Part shown: positions 24,704 through 35,960 of the stretch, piece by piece
How positions within the stretch are numbered: position 1 is the first letter of the stretch
Layout: each line of letters begins with the position of its first letter
Origin: Anaeramoeba flamelloides
Lineage: Eukaryota > Metamonada > Anaeramoebidae
Assembly (NCBI GenBank): GCA_027625915.1
Contig: JANTQA010000012.1
Location: 15,524,501 to 15,588,500, forward strand
DNA length: 64,000 bases
Reading direction: 5' to 3'
Made by a program: the position numbers and the translations under genes
The notes under the pieces: generated by a model
What the model was told of the DNA's origin: nothing
Database searches by the model: none
What the model saw: only the letters and a program-made list of their open reading frames with translations

Positions 24704-26024
24704 TTGATACTATTATTCATATATTAGTACATTATGCTCTTGATAAATATATTCGAAATGAAAAAATCAAAATATCGCTTAAAAATTATTATAAAAAGGT
24801 TGGATTGGTGTTTATCAAGGAGATCCTCTTTCTCCTTTATTATTTCGATTTATTAGCCATTTTTTAATTGAAAAAATTAAACACCTTGTAAAACATGTTC
24901 AGATGTTTGCAGATGATTTGATTTTAATAATGGAAGGACCAATTTCAAAAATAGACAAAAAATTAATTATAATCTTTAAAATTATTCAAGAATTTGGAAT
25001 GAATCCAAATACTGATAAAACACTAAAGTCAAAAACTTTATCGGAAATAAAATATTTAGGAATTTGGCTTGAAAAAGAAAAACATTTACAAAAAAACTTT
25101 GAAAAAAGTAAAAGATAGTTTTAAAAAAAATTAAAAAAAATTTTTAGCCAACAAAAAACTCGTCAATGGAGTAAAATTACAAATGTTTAAATCAATATGT
25201 ATTAGCCAATTATTTTATGGACTTGTAATTTTTAATTTAAATCAAAAAGATTTTGACTCAATTGATGTTTGGATAAATAAAAAAGTAACAAAATTTTTAA
25301 AAATAAATCCATACTCTTGAAGAATAATTTATAAAACTGAAGCTAAACTTGACCAAGCCAGAATTTCAATTTACAAAAGAAGATATAAACTCAAAAAAAA
25401 AATTAGAAATACTTGGGTTTGATATTATTTCACAAAAATTAATATTTTACAAGAAAAAAGATGAAAATATTAATTGGGAAATAGGAAATTTAAAATTATT
25501 GAATGTAGACCTAAATAATTTTAGACAAAAGTTAATTATAAATAGCTCTGGGTGGAAAGGTCAAGAATATTTAAAAATTATTAATTATAATAACAATATC
25601 AACAAACAACAAAAATATTTAAAATGGATAGGCTCAGCTTCCATTTTAAAATTAAGAAATTTCACAAATTATCTAAACAGATATTCTTATGTCTATGATA
25701 AAAATAAATTAAAAACAAAATTCTGCAACTTATGTAAAAATCATTCTAATCTGGAAATAATAGAAGATATCGATCATTTTTTATGGGATTGCCCATTCTA
25801 TGGAAAAAATCGAAAAATTTGGATTAAGGAATTAATTCAAATAAATAAAAATAATAAACAATTAAAGAATAATATTCTTGATATTATTCGAAATAAAGAC
25901 TCATTATTTATTTTATCATTAGTTAATGATAAAGAAAATTATGACTCTTTATTAAAATTTCAAAACAAATATTTAGAAATTAGGGCTGTAAGAGGAAACT
26001 AGTTTCCTCCCTTCAAAATAAAAA
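24704..26024 (+). mobile_element. 5'-truncated LINE, 1.32 kb
   Basis: Same family as 14808-16468. Recognisable parts are GVYQGDPLSPLLF (about 24810), MFADDLILIM (24903), then a C-terminal region with FCNLC..DHFLWDCP (about 25720-25795) in a 217-residue open frame ending at 26002. Stops and frame changes split the RT. The tail is a hairpin, AGAGGAAACTAGTTTCCTC, then CCTTC and poly(A). The 16-bp duplication AAAAACTAAAAGTTTT at 24688-24703 and 26025-26040 fixes both ends. Confidence 0.9.
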
Positions 26025-26040
26025 AAAAACTAAAAGTTTT
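26025..26040. repeat. Target site duplication of plus-strand LINE (right)
   Basis: Identical 16-mer following the poly(A) tail. Immediately beyond it CAAAATAAAAAAAAAACTAA recurs, a short tandem copy of the LINE tail junction. Confidence 0.8.
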
Positions 26041-26122
26041 CAAAATAAAAAAAAAACTAAAATAGCAGATATTAATTTAGCTCTTCCTAATTTAACCTTT
26101 GAGATAAAGTTAAAAAATTAAT

Positions 26123-26319
26123 TACAGTCAGTTTCACTTTTAAGACACAAACTTTCAACGAAATTTAAGGCACAAAAAAAATCAAATTAAAGCACAAAAT
26201 ACATATTCTAGTAAAACAAATTGTAAAAAAAATATTTCAAATTTTGTACCTTAATTTGATATTTTTTTGTGCCTTAAATTTCGTTGAAAGTTTGTATCTT
26301 AAAAGTGAAACTGACTGTA
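26123..26319 (+). mobile_element. MITE M1, copy 3 (197 bp)
   Basis: Near-perfect inverted arms of about 80 bp. The left begins TACAGTCAGTTTCACTTTTA and the right ends AAAAGTGAAACTGACTGTA. Arms continue through CTTTCAACGAAATTTAAGGC. The core is short and non-coding. Ends and TA flanks suit a Tc1/mariner-derived MITE. Confidence 0.9.
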
Positions 26320-26364
26320 GAATTTAATAGTTATTCTCAAAATTCATCAAAACTAAACCGATAC

Positions 26365-26387
26365 ACACCAGATTTGAAATGGCTGTA
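26365..26387 (-). repeat. Solo M5-type terminus
   Basis: CACACCAGATTTGAAATGGC then TGTA matches the right end of the element at 7062-7422. No left end lies within 400 bp, but an M5-type left end is at 23915, so the two may bound one composite element. Confidence 0.55.
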
Positions 26388-27335
26388 AATTAAACAATAT
26401 CAGGATTTTTTTAATAAGTGAAATTAAACTATTATATAGACTTTGTGGTTTTTGAAAAAATGTCTTTTTTTTTTTTTTTTTTGACAAGATTTCTTCAAGT
26501 TTTAAATAAACTAGGCATTTTTCTAAGAGATTTACAATATGTACACAAAAGAACAGTTTCGCCTTTTAATAATATCCTTAAACAAATTAATTTTCTTAAT
26601 ACTATCATTTATATGTTTTTAAATGATGAGAAAAAAACTTACAATCATTGTAATTGACAAAAGAAAACCCACAAGAAAACAATCCAATCAATAATTATAA
26701 AACCATTCAATTTGTGTTTGATTTTTTTTTTTTTTTTTTTTTTTGGATCTGGATCTTAAACTCAATTACCAATTGAATTTTTTTTTTTATAATTAATTTC
26801 TCCTTTTCTGACAAATATTTTGTATTTATCACAAAAAAAAAAATTGAATTTAATCAAATAACCTTGTAATTAATCTTTGATAATTTCAAGATTACATTAT
26901 GATTTTAAGTTAATTAAAAATTGGTAGCAAAATAAAATCAATCTATTATTTTTATCAGAAAACCGGAAACACGTATAAAAATTTCTTAATATAAATAGTT
27001 TGTCAAAGTAATCATCATTATTTAAAAATATATAGATCTCTGTATATCTTTTTTTAATTATATTTAATTTGGTAAAAGATTTTGTTTAGTAAAAATTAAA
27101 TTATTGTTTCAGTACACTTCTTCGTTTTTTATTTGAAAAAAAATCTAAAAAATATTGCTTGCGCAATTTTTTTCTAATAAAAGACCAGACAGCAATCAAT
27201 ACCACAAACATTACTAACAACAATTCTGGTTTCAAAAAAAAAAATAATAATCAATTAACTATTAACTGATCTTTGAATATAAATGTTTATTAATTTTTTT
27301 ATTTTAATATTTATTCAAAAACAAACAAACAAAAG
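26388..27335. other. Upstream region and possible intron of the Pumilio gene
   Basis: A/T runs with no clear exon. The coding stretch starting at 27336 is preceded by an acceptor-like AAAAG, so a first exon probably lies here. I could not identify it. Confidence 0.4.
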
Positions 27336-30134
27336 ATAACATAGAAACAACCAATAATAATGAAAAAGTAAATCAAAATAATCCATTTAACAATCAAAAC
27401 CAACTAAATTTTCAAAGCCAAAATCAAAATCAAAATCAAATCAAACAGAATTTTCAAAAGGACTATAATGTATTTATGAATGGAAAACAATATTATCAAA
27501 ATTCAAATGAATTTTCATTCAAAAAAAAAAAAACGTTTTCAAATGAAAAAAAAACAAAAAAAACAATAATCAATTTGATTTGAATGGGTCATATCAAAAT
27601 TATTATTACCAACAGCCATACCAATTCGATCAACCACAAAATTTTAACAATAACCTTAAAATGAAAATCTCACAAATTGGAGAAAAGTATCAAACAAAAA
27701 ATATCCTGAAAACAGAAAACAGAACTGGGATGGGGGGGGGGGGGGGGGCGGGATGACAAATTTTAAAAGTTTTCTAAATTGTGAAAATTATAATAATCAA
27801 AGTGTAAAAATTGTAAGAATCAAGTGGAAAAGAAATCCAAGAACAACACAAAGTTTTACTAATTTGAATTTAAATTATGGAGGATCTGGAAATTATTTCA
27901 ACAATTCAATTCAAAACAAACAGCAATATGGGATAAATAATCAAAATCAACAACAAAACATGAAATATTTGATAAATAAATCACAACCAAATTTGTTTGG
28001 CTATCAGAACCAAAACCAAAACCAAAACCAAAACAAAAACAAAAATCAAAATCAAATTCAAAATCAAAATAAATTCCAATATTCTAATAAAATTGAAAAT
28101 AAAGAATATAATAATTTTGAACAATTTCCATCTTTACTTGGACAATTTAGAGAAAATCCAGAAGATTTTAATTCAATCCCACTTTCACAATTATATAATG
28201 AGCTAATTGCTTTTTGTACCGACCAATTGGGCTCAAGATTCATACAACTTAAACTTGAAAACTCTTCGACCAATGAAAAAAAATCATTTTGGGCAATTAT
28301 ATCACCAAAAGCAGAATATTTATTAAAAAATGTATTTGGAAATTATGTCATTCAAAAAATCTGTGGTGTTGGTAAGTAAATAAAAATATTAATTAATTTT
28401 TTTTTATTTAACAATTTCTTTATATATACATACATTATATTATTGTTATTTTGATTAGTTTTCTTCTGGGAAATTATTACTTTTCAAATTTGGGCAAATT
28501 TTCCATTTTGGTCAAATTCTTATTTTTTGCAAAATAGTCAATTCCATTGAAATATTTTGGTTATAGGTATTTAAAAATCCTTTTAACCCGTTTTTGGGTA
28601 GGTTAGAGTATCCTAGAGTAGGTGTTTAGGTGGTTCGAATAGTATTTTAGGGAATTTTGGCAAGGATTTTGAAAAAAAAAATAATTAAGAGACAAATTGT
28701 AATGTAGTCACTTATTTTAAGGGGCAAAAAATTTTCCACTTAACTTTATGTGTTAAAATTGATTTTCGAACAAATTTATGAAAATATTTAGTATCGATGA
28801 TTTCAGTATTTTGAATTTTCTACAATTTAAGTAAATAAAATACTACCAATCACAAAATAATCTTTTTGGGGTTTCCTCTCAAAATCATTACAGTCAGTTC
28901 CACTTTTAAGGTACAAACTTTTAACGAAATTTAAGGCACAAAAAAATATCAAATTAAGGCACAAATTTTGTAATTTTTTTTTTTACAATTTATTTTACTA
29001 GAATCAAAATTTTGTGCTTTAATTTGAGATTTTTATTGTGCCTTAAATTTCGTTGAAAGTTTGTGCCTTAAAAGTGCAACTGACTGTAAAAACCATTAAA
29101 AACTTTCATACCAATAATAATAATCAAGAAACTCTTCAAAAATACGAAAAAATTTCAATTTGACCATATTTTGAAATTTCAACATATTTGAAATTTCATA
29201 ATATACCCTTTTTTTCTTCATATTTACTCATCCATTAATTAATCAAATATTATTTTTTTTATCAATTCAATATTTTTATTTATATTCTACTTTTATAATT
29301 AAATACATACTTTTTTTAAAAAAATATTTAAATATCAAAAAAACAAAAAAAGGATTACCTGAACATATTAAAGAAATTATTAATATTATCAAAGGAAATG
29401 TTTATCAACTTTCAATTGATATTTATGCCTGTCGAGTTGTTCAAAAAGCATTTGAAGAGGCAAAATACGAAGAAAAAGTAAGCATGGTTAATGAAATTTA
29501 TGAAAGAAGCTTATCATTGGTAAAAGATCAAAATGGAAACCATGTGATTCAAAAATGCTTAGAATGCTTGACAGATGAACTCCGATCAAAAAGTGTTTTA
29601 AATTTAGTCGATCACATTGTTCAATTGTCTGTCCTTGGATTTGGATGTCGAGCGATCCAACAATTGTTAAAACATTACCGAGGGGAATATTTTGGAGTCA
29701 TTGTTGACAAATTACTTGGGAGTGTTCCTAATTTGATTATGAACCAATATGGAAATTATATTGTTCAAAATTTATTGGAATTTTGCAAAGACGAACAAAA
29801 AATCACAATTTTCCAAATCGTTAATTTTCGATTCCTTGAATTTTCAACGCATAAATTTGCATCCAATGTTGTTGAAAAATGCATCATCTTTGGAACATCT
29901 GAAGAACACAGCATCGTAATCAATTTATTAATTGCAAATAATTTTAAAAATTTAAAATTATTAATTAATGACAAATTCGGTAACTATGTGATCCAAAGAT
30001 TGATACAACTATACAGCAACTATCAAACAAACCCCGTCTTAAATTATTTATTAAATTACTATGAAGAAGGGAAAAACTTATCTTTCGGAAAGCATATTCT
30101 AAAAAAACTTAATTCATTGGGTTTTTATTTTTAA
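27336..30134 (+). CDS. Pumilio/PUF-family RNA-binding protein, eight Puf repeats
   Basis: An N/Q-rich N-terminus (27336-28120) is interrupted by frame changes at A runs (about 27540-27565) and at a G17 run (27732-27748). From 27753 the frame is clean to a donor at 28372; the intron 28372-29352 (GTAAGT..AAAAAG) holds an M1 MITE. Exon 29353-30134 continues in phase to the stop. Eight repeats run to the C-terminus. Their recognition triplets, repeats 1 to 8, are SRxxQ, NYxxQ, CRxxQ, NHxxQ, CRxxQ, NYxxQ, SNxxE, NYxxQ. That is the same set as human PUM1, and by the PUF code it reads UGUAUAUA in RNA. The family represses or destabilises mRNAs through 3' UTR sites. The true start codon is unresolved. 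Confidence 0.92.
27732..27748 (+). repeat. Poly(G) run, 17 G
   Basis: A pure G17 in DNA of roughly 80% A+T, at the junction between two Pumilio reading frames. It may be an assembly or sequencing artefact, or a real glycine-coding expansion. Confidence 0.9.
28889..29088 (+). mobile_element. MITE M1, copy 2 (in Pumilio intron)
   Basis: Left end TACAGTCAGTTCCACTTTTA; right end AAAAGTGCAACTGACTGTA. Long inverted arms include AACGAAATTTAAGGCACAA. It lies wholly inside the intron, and the Puf frame closes around it, so splicing should remove it. Confidence 0.9.
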
Positions 30135-32344
30135 TTTTTTTTTTAATAAAAAAATTATTTAAAATTATTTAAATTGAATTTTTCAATTAATATTTTCATC
30201 TTTTTTTGAAATTGAATTAAATATATCATTTCATTTTCATTATTACATTTTTGAAACGTCCATTGTATGAATCGTTATTTTTTTATTTACTTTCTTTTTT
30301 GTTTTATATTTGTTTTTTTTTTTTTTTTTTTTTTTGTTTTTTATTTTACAATTTTTATGTTAATTCCATTATTTTTTTTTTTGAAATTTTCTTTGTTACA
30401 CCAAAAAATAATTTTCTTTTTTGTTATTATTCAAATTTTTATTTTTTTTTTTTTAAATAATTTCTTAAATTTTGTTTATTAGTTTGTTAATCTTTTTTAA
30501 AATAAGAAAAATTAATAAATTTTTAATTAATATTAACCAAAATTCAAATTTTTTTAATACAGTTAAAACAGTTGAAAAAAATAGTAAAAAGAAATTTGAT
30601 TTAATTTGTAAATAATTTAGATTTTTGAAAAATATTTTTAACTGTTGTTTATTTTATAGTTATTTTTTTGAATTTCATTATTTGGGTTACATAACTTGTT
30701 TTGTTGGTTTAAAAAAATTTTTTCAGCGAATGATATTATGTTAAAGTTATCCTTGATTTCATAATATCTCGATAAAATTAGTAGATTTTATCTAACCTTT
30801 TGATTGATAAATATCTGTTAAGAGAATTTATACAAATTGTCCAATATTTTTTTTTTTTTGTTATTCTCTCTCCAAAATTTTTAATACACCCATGGTTTAT
30901 TTATAGTGATAATTTTTTCTTTATTGTTTTGTGGGTATTTTGCTTTATAAAAAAATGATAACATTTCAATTAGTGAGTAGTTATATTTTGATATTTCTTC
31001 TAGAATTGATTAAAAATATTTTTTTTTTTAAAGATTGAGTTTTGGTGTGTTAAAAATTTTGAATTGATTTTCGTAACCATGGATTTTTAATTATTTATTT
31101 ATTATTGAAAATCTTTTTAATCTATTTTTTCTTCACCTTTAAAGTATCAGGGAGTGTCACAGAGTACATTGGGGTACTAACAAGTGCCATAGATTATTTG
31201 TTTTATTTATTTTTTTTTTTTTAAAGAAATAAAGAGAAAATTTTTGAAATTATCTTAGAATTTGTAAAATGAAAAAAACACAAACAGAGCTTTTTCAGAA
31301 TTCAAGAGTATTGAGTAAAATCAAATAAACACTTTTCCAGTCAAAGAAGTCCGCTTTTCTTGAATAAATAGAATATATACAATGAATTTAATATAATATT
31401 CTTCTCAAAATAAATTTTTAATGATTAGATCAAAGAATCATTTTTTCTTATTTAGTAAATTTTTGTTTTTTTTGTATTTTGCTTTTTTCTTTATTTATAT
31501 TTTGATTTTTTTTTTTTGTCTATTTTTTAAAAAAAGCAAATTTGAAAAAAAAAGTGTTTGAAACTCCAAATTAACTTTCAGAAAAGTGAAGGTTTGTAAT
31601 TTCTTATAAAATCAATACTTAGGATTAAAAAATCCCGTTGTCAACAATTAAAGTTTCTTAAAGAAATTGAGAGTTTTTACAAGAGTCATTTCTATGAAAA
31701 GATCCCAATTTTTTTTTTAACATTTTATTTTTTTCTGAAATTTATTTTCTGTTGAGTTCGTTTCTTTTATGAAATCAACTTTTATCTTAAGTTTATCATT
31801 TATCTTATTTTTAAATAAACTTCTGTTGGTTGATTCTGAAAAAAATTGAATTTTTCATTTTTGGCTGGGATCCTTTGAAGTGAAATCGAGTTTAATTTAT
31901 TCAATTCTTTTAATTTTTGGAAAAGCTAAAGGATTTTTTTTTTAATTCTTGTCAATGTTTAGAAAAACATTAGATTTTCTAATCAAAACAAAAATTAAAA
32001 AAAACTCTTGAAAAATTATAATTTTTATAGAAAAAATAATATTATTATTTTTTTTTTCTATATTTTAATTATTTCTCATCTTTATCTTTATCATAATTGT
32101 CTATTTTTTATAGAATTTGTCTATACATTGTTTTCTCCTAAACAGATATCAATTGTTTTTTCATTTTTATATACCAAAAAAAAAGTTTTATTTTTTATTT
32201 GATAAATTTTCTTTGATTACATCTTTTTCTCAATAAATAAATAATAAACCCCAAATCCAAAATTTCAAATGAAAGGTTAAAACCAATAATTAATTATCCA
32301 ATCTGAAAAAGATGTTGATTCAATAAAAAAACTAAACCAGAATG
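30135..32344. other. Intergenic, A+T-rich
   Basis: No gene supported; open frames are poly-F translations of T runs. A fragment resembling the R3 hairpin family (AGGGAGTGTCACAGAGTAC; TTCAAGAGTATTGAGTAAAA) lies at about 31145-31350. Confidence 0.5.
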
Positions 32345-32600
32345 TATAAATTATGATTCACTTAAAATAATAAATTGAAAAAAAAATATATCCTTTCGTA
32401 TTCAAGAACAACTAATAATTAAATCTTATTAATAATTCACTTTGAATCATTTCAAACACATAAAATCCTGATATTTTAAAAAATAAAATCAAAAACTAAA
32501 AAAAAGTGAGTCACAATTTTTGAAATGAGCACGAAGGATTTTTTATTACTGAACTTTAACTGAAAAAAAGTTTACAACACGATTTTTTACTAATTATTAA
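32345..32600 (-). repeat. Dispersed repeat R2, copy 1
   Basis: In reverse orientation it matches 38536-38822 and 48352-48646. Landmarks are a CTTTTTTTCAGT tract, GCTCATTTCAAAAATTGTGA and, at the far end, GTGAATCATAATTT. The last two are inverted relative to each other, so the family may be a MITE. Confidence 0.65.
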
Positions 32601-32907
32601 TTTCACTTTCAAAGATATTATAGAGTCTCAATTTCATGAATGATTATTTGACGATTTTCGAAGATATTTTTTTTTCGAATTGACCTTTAAGTAAAAAAAA
32701 AAAAAAAAAAAAAAAGAAATTGAAAAGAAAACAATAAGGATTAACCAAGTTAAAGAAAAAATGATTTTTGAAAAGTGTCTTTATTGTTGTACTTATTTTG
32801 GTTGTTTTTATTTTTTTTAATATTATGATTAATTGAAATCTTCTTCTTGAAAGGTTGTTGATCATTCTAATTATAATTGGAAGTGTTTGTAATACAATAT
32901 TAAAATT

Positions 32908-33524
32908 TTAGAAACCAATCTTATCTGCAATTTCCATTGCATCATCATTCTTTGATAACCTAACAAAAGCTTTTTTGTTTCCATCAGGTCTATAAAGGAT
33001 CAAAATGAAAAAAAAAACAAAAGTATTTTTGAAAAAAAAAGAAAAAGAAAAAGAAAAAGAGAAGATCAAAAATTAAAATTTCCTTTAAAGCACTTCAATT
33101 AAAAAAGACAAATCAAAAAAAAAAAAAAAGAAAATGTTAATTACCGAATGAGAGTGTTAACTTTGATTGGTGTAACGTTGTACATTTTTTTCACTGCATC
33201 AGCAATTTGGTATTTGTTGGCTCTAATATCAACAATAAAAACTAAGGTGTTATGATCTTCAATTTGTTTCATTGTAGATTCAGTGTTGTGTGGAAATTTT
33301 AAGATGGAATAGTGATCCAATCTTGGTAAACGAGATTGAGCCTTTCTTGGGTATTCTGGGTTTTTGGCAAGTTTCATTGTGTTTGGTCTTCTGAATCTAA
33401 TTCCTGTTTTGATTTTTCGAACGTGTTTATATTTTCCTCTCTTGACAACACGAGAGGTCTGTTGTGCTTTTTGGTTTCCGCCTTTTTTGACTTGTTTTTT
33501 GTTTTGTTTTGCTTTGTTGCTCAT
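32908..33524 (-). CDS. Ribosomal protein uL23 (L23A/L25)
   Basis: Exons (minus) 33524-33145 and 32989-32908, with intron donor GTAATT and acceptor CTTTATAG. The join restores [13 protein letters not shown] exactly as in the family. The protein has 153 residues: a basic N-terminal tail of about 40, then the uL23 fold with [15 protein letters not shown], the family's [10 protein letters not shown] segment and the C-terminal VNTLIRPDG..KIGF. uL23 binds 23S/28S-type rRNA at the peptide exit tunnel and docks SRP and nascent-chain factors. It lies head to head with eL14, 415 bp apart. Confidence 0.97.
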
Positions 33525-33939
33525 AAAAAAAAATCTTTTGTTTTAAAAAAAAGCAAATTTTTTTAGGATATTAAAAAAAGAAAATAAAAAAAAAAGAAAA
33601 AAGAAAAAAAAAAAACAAATTTACCCAATGTATCAATAAGAATAAAATACAAAAAAATGATAATTAAAAGAAAAAAAGTCTTTTCATCTTTGACAAAGAG
33701 CAAATTCCAAGAATCAGATTGTATTAAATTCTATTGTGGAACAAGACATTTGATCTTTTGGATTTTGTTCATCAAAGAAGAGATCAAACTTTTCAAAGAG
33801 AAAACACTTCTAGTGAGAAGTAAGAAAACATTTTTTCAAATACTACTGATTTATGGGTTTACCCAAGACAATTCAGGCCAAATTTGGAACATCTCAATCA
33901 TTTTTTTTAAATATTTATTAAATTAATAGTTTAAATAAA
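33525..33939. promoter_or_regulatory. Shared divergent promoter region of uL23 and eL14
   Basis: The 415 bp between two outward-facing ribosomal-protein start codons probably carries both promoters (inference). A/T runs occupy its uL23 side. An 89-codon open frame at 33657-33926 has no recognisable domain and is most likely chance. Confidence 0.55.
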
Positions 33940-34587
33940 ATGTCTTTTTTTGGAAGATTTGTAGAAGCAGGACGAATTGTCTTAATTACCTTTGGAAAAT
34001 ATGCTGACAAAATTGCAGTTATTGTCGATATTTTAGATCAAAATAGAGTAAATTTACCCTTTTTTTCTTTTTTTTTTTCTTTTCTTTGGTTTGATTGGTG
34101 TCTGAATGAAAAAACTTACATCTTTTTGTTTTCTTTATAATTTCAAAAATAAAAAAAGGTTTTAATTGACGGACCTTCAACAGTAAATGGGATCCCAAGA
34201 CATGTTATTTCTTTAAAGTGGGTCTCCTTAACCAATTTCAAAATCGATATTAAAAGAGGAGCTAAACTTGATGAAGTTGAAAAGAAATTCAAAGAAGAAA
34301 AAATTGAAGAACAATGGAATAAAACCTCTCTTGCAAAAAAATTAAAATTAAAAGACATGAGAGCAAAAATGACTGATTTTGATCGTTTCAAGCTTGGGTT
34401 TGCTAAATCGAAGGTTTGTTCTTTTTGATTAGTTTTTTTTTAAATTTTTTTTTTGTATTAACAATTTGCTATAATTTTTTTTTTTCTTTGTTTTTATGAT
34501 TTTTCAACAATAACATTTATTTAATACTTTTAGAGAAAAGCAATTCTTGGAGCAGAAATCAAAAGACTAATGAAAGAGAAAAAATAA
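33940..34587 (+). CDS. Ribosomal protein eL14
   Basis: Exons 33940-34047, 34159-34413 and 34534-34587 join in frame for 138 residues. Introns are short (111 and 120 bp), with donors GTAAAT and GTTTGT. The start MSFFGRFVEAGRIVLITFG matches the KOW-type N-terminal barrel of eL14. DQNRVLIDGP spans the first junction exactly as in the family, and AKMTDFDRFK is the conserved C-terminal signature. The C-terminal tail ends soon after in RLMKEKK, without the long basic extension of animals. eL14 is a 60S subunit component specific to eukaryotes and some archaea. Confidence 0.97.
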
Positions 34588-35149
34588 AACATAAAAGCTA
34601 ATTTCTAATGAATATCTCAACATTTAATAACTAACCAAATCTAATAAAAAAAATATTATTTCAACCCACAACACTTTTATGAGGTTTTGTGTTTAATTTT
34701 GATTTTTGAGTTCAACTCACTTTATTTTTTGTTTTTGTTTCAATTAATTTAGGTTAAGGAATATTTAATTCAAATTGTAAGGCACTTTGCTATTATGAAA
34801 AAATAGAAAGGAAAATTTCCAAGTAAGACAAAACTATTTCTTTAATCAACATTTCTTCCTTGGTAATAAAGTTTTTTTACAATTATATATCAACATTTCA
34901 GTACTTAAAAATCTTGAGGCTATTGTGTTTATTGTTGTTATTAATACTACGATTTTTCAAAGTCTCTAGTCGAGAAAAAAAAGATGTTTTTTTATCGTAG
35001 AAATTTTTAAATAAATGAACTAGAAGGATAACTTTTAATTTAATTCAACCTTGGGGATATTTGTTTGAATAGATAAAAACCAATAGTTTTAAAACTACTG
35101 TACTTTTCTTTTAAAATACTCAAATAAGGAATAAAAATTACGAATGATA

Positions 35150-35960
35150 AATATTCTGTTTCCCAAGTTTTCCATTATTCAAAAGAACAGAGTAAAATCT
35201 CTGGTTTTACTTAATTCTTTTAAATTAAAATAATACCGAAAGGAAGTGTCCCAAGTTTTCCAGGATTCAAAAGAATGGGGTAGATTCTATGAATTTTGCT
35301 CTATTTTTTGAATATTGAAAAACCTAACAAAAGTGTTCATCAAGTGTTGTAGATTGCCATAGAGTGCCTAGCTTTTCTTGCGGTTTTCTGTTTTATATGT
35401 AAAATCCATCGGTTTTACAAATAAACAGATTACTCAAGAAAAATCAATGAAAAGCCAATAAAAGTTTTCCAGAATTTAAAAGAATCAAGTAAAATCATTT
35501 AGATTTTACTCTATTCTTTTAAATTCTGGAAAACCTAACGAAAGTGTTTGTAGAGTGCCGAGGTTTTTTTGAAGTTTTCTGTTTTATTTGCAAAGTGTTC
35601 TAGGTTTTTTTGAGTTTTCTATTCATTTGTGAAGTGTTCTAGGTTTTTTTGTGGTTTTCCATTTTATTTCGAAAATCTATTGATTTTCTAAATAAATAGA
35701 AAACTCAGAAAAACCTAAAGAAAATCTATCAATTTTCCAAATAAACAAAAAACTCAAGAAAACCTAATGAATTTTTTTGTAAAATTTTGGAATAAACCCA
35801 AAATTTTTGAAATTTTGTTACAAAAGCCTAACTGAAAAGCTAAAGAAAAGTGTCCATAGAGTGCCTAGCTTCTCCAGAATTCAAAAGAATAGTGAAAAAT
35901 CAAATATTTTACTCAATTCTTTTAAAGTCTGAAAAAGCTAACGACGTTTTTTTTTTTTTA
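35150..35960. repeat. R3 cluster: reiterated hairpin-forming units
   Basis: Units alternate two self-complementary motifs. One reads TTCCAGAATTNAAAAGAAT..AGTAAAATC then its inverse GATTTTACT..ATTCTTTTAAATTCTGGAA. The other reads GGTTTTCTGTTTTAT..AAAATC then its inverse with AAATAAACAGAAAAC. Variants of CATAGAGTGCCTAG separate them. Further pieces lie at about 23940-24120, 31145-31350, 37480-37570 and 46585-46960. No coding frame. Confidence 0.75.

Noticed and set aside
28585-28650. GGTTCGAAT near repeated TAG motifs
   Set aside because: No cloverleaf can be drawn; it lies inside the Pumilio intron.
33657-33926. 89-codon open frame between uL23 and eL14
   Set aside because: No domain, and it lies in the shared promoter region; chance is more likely.
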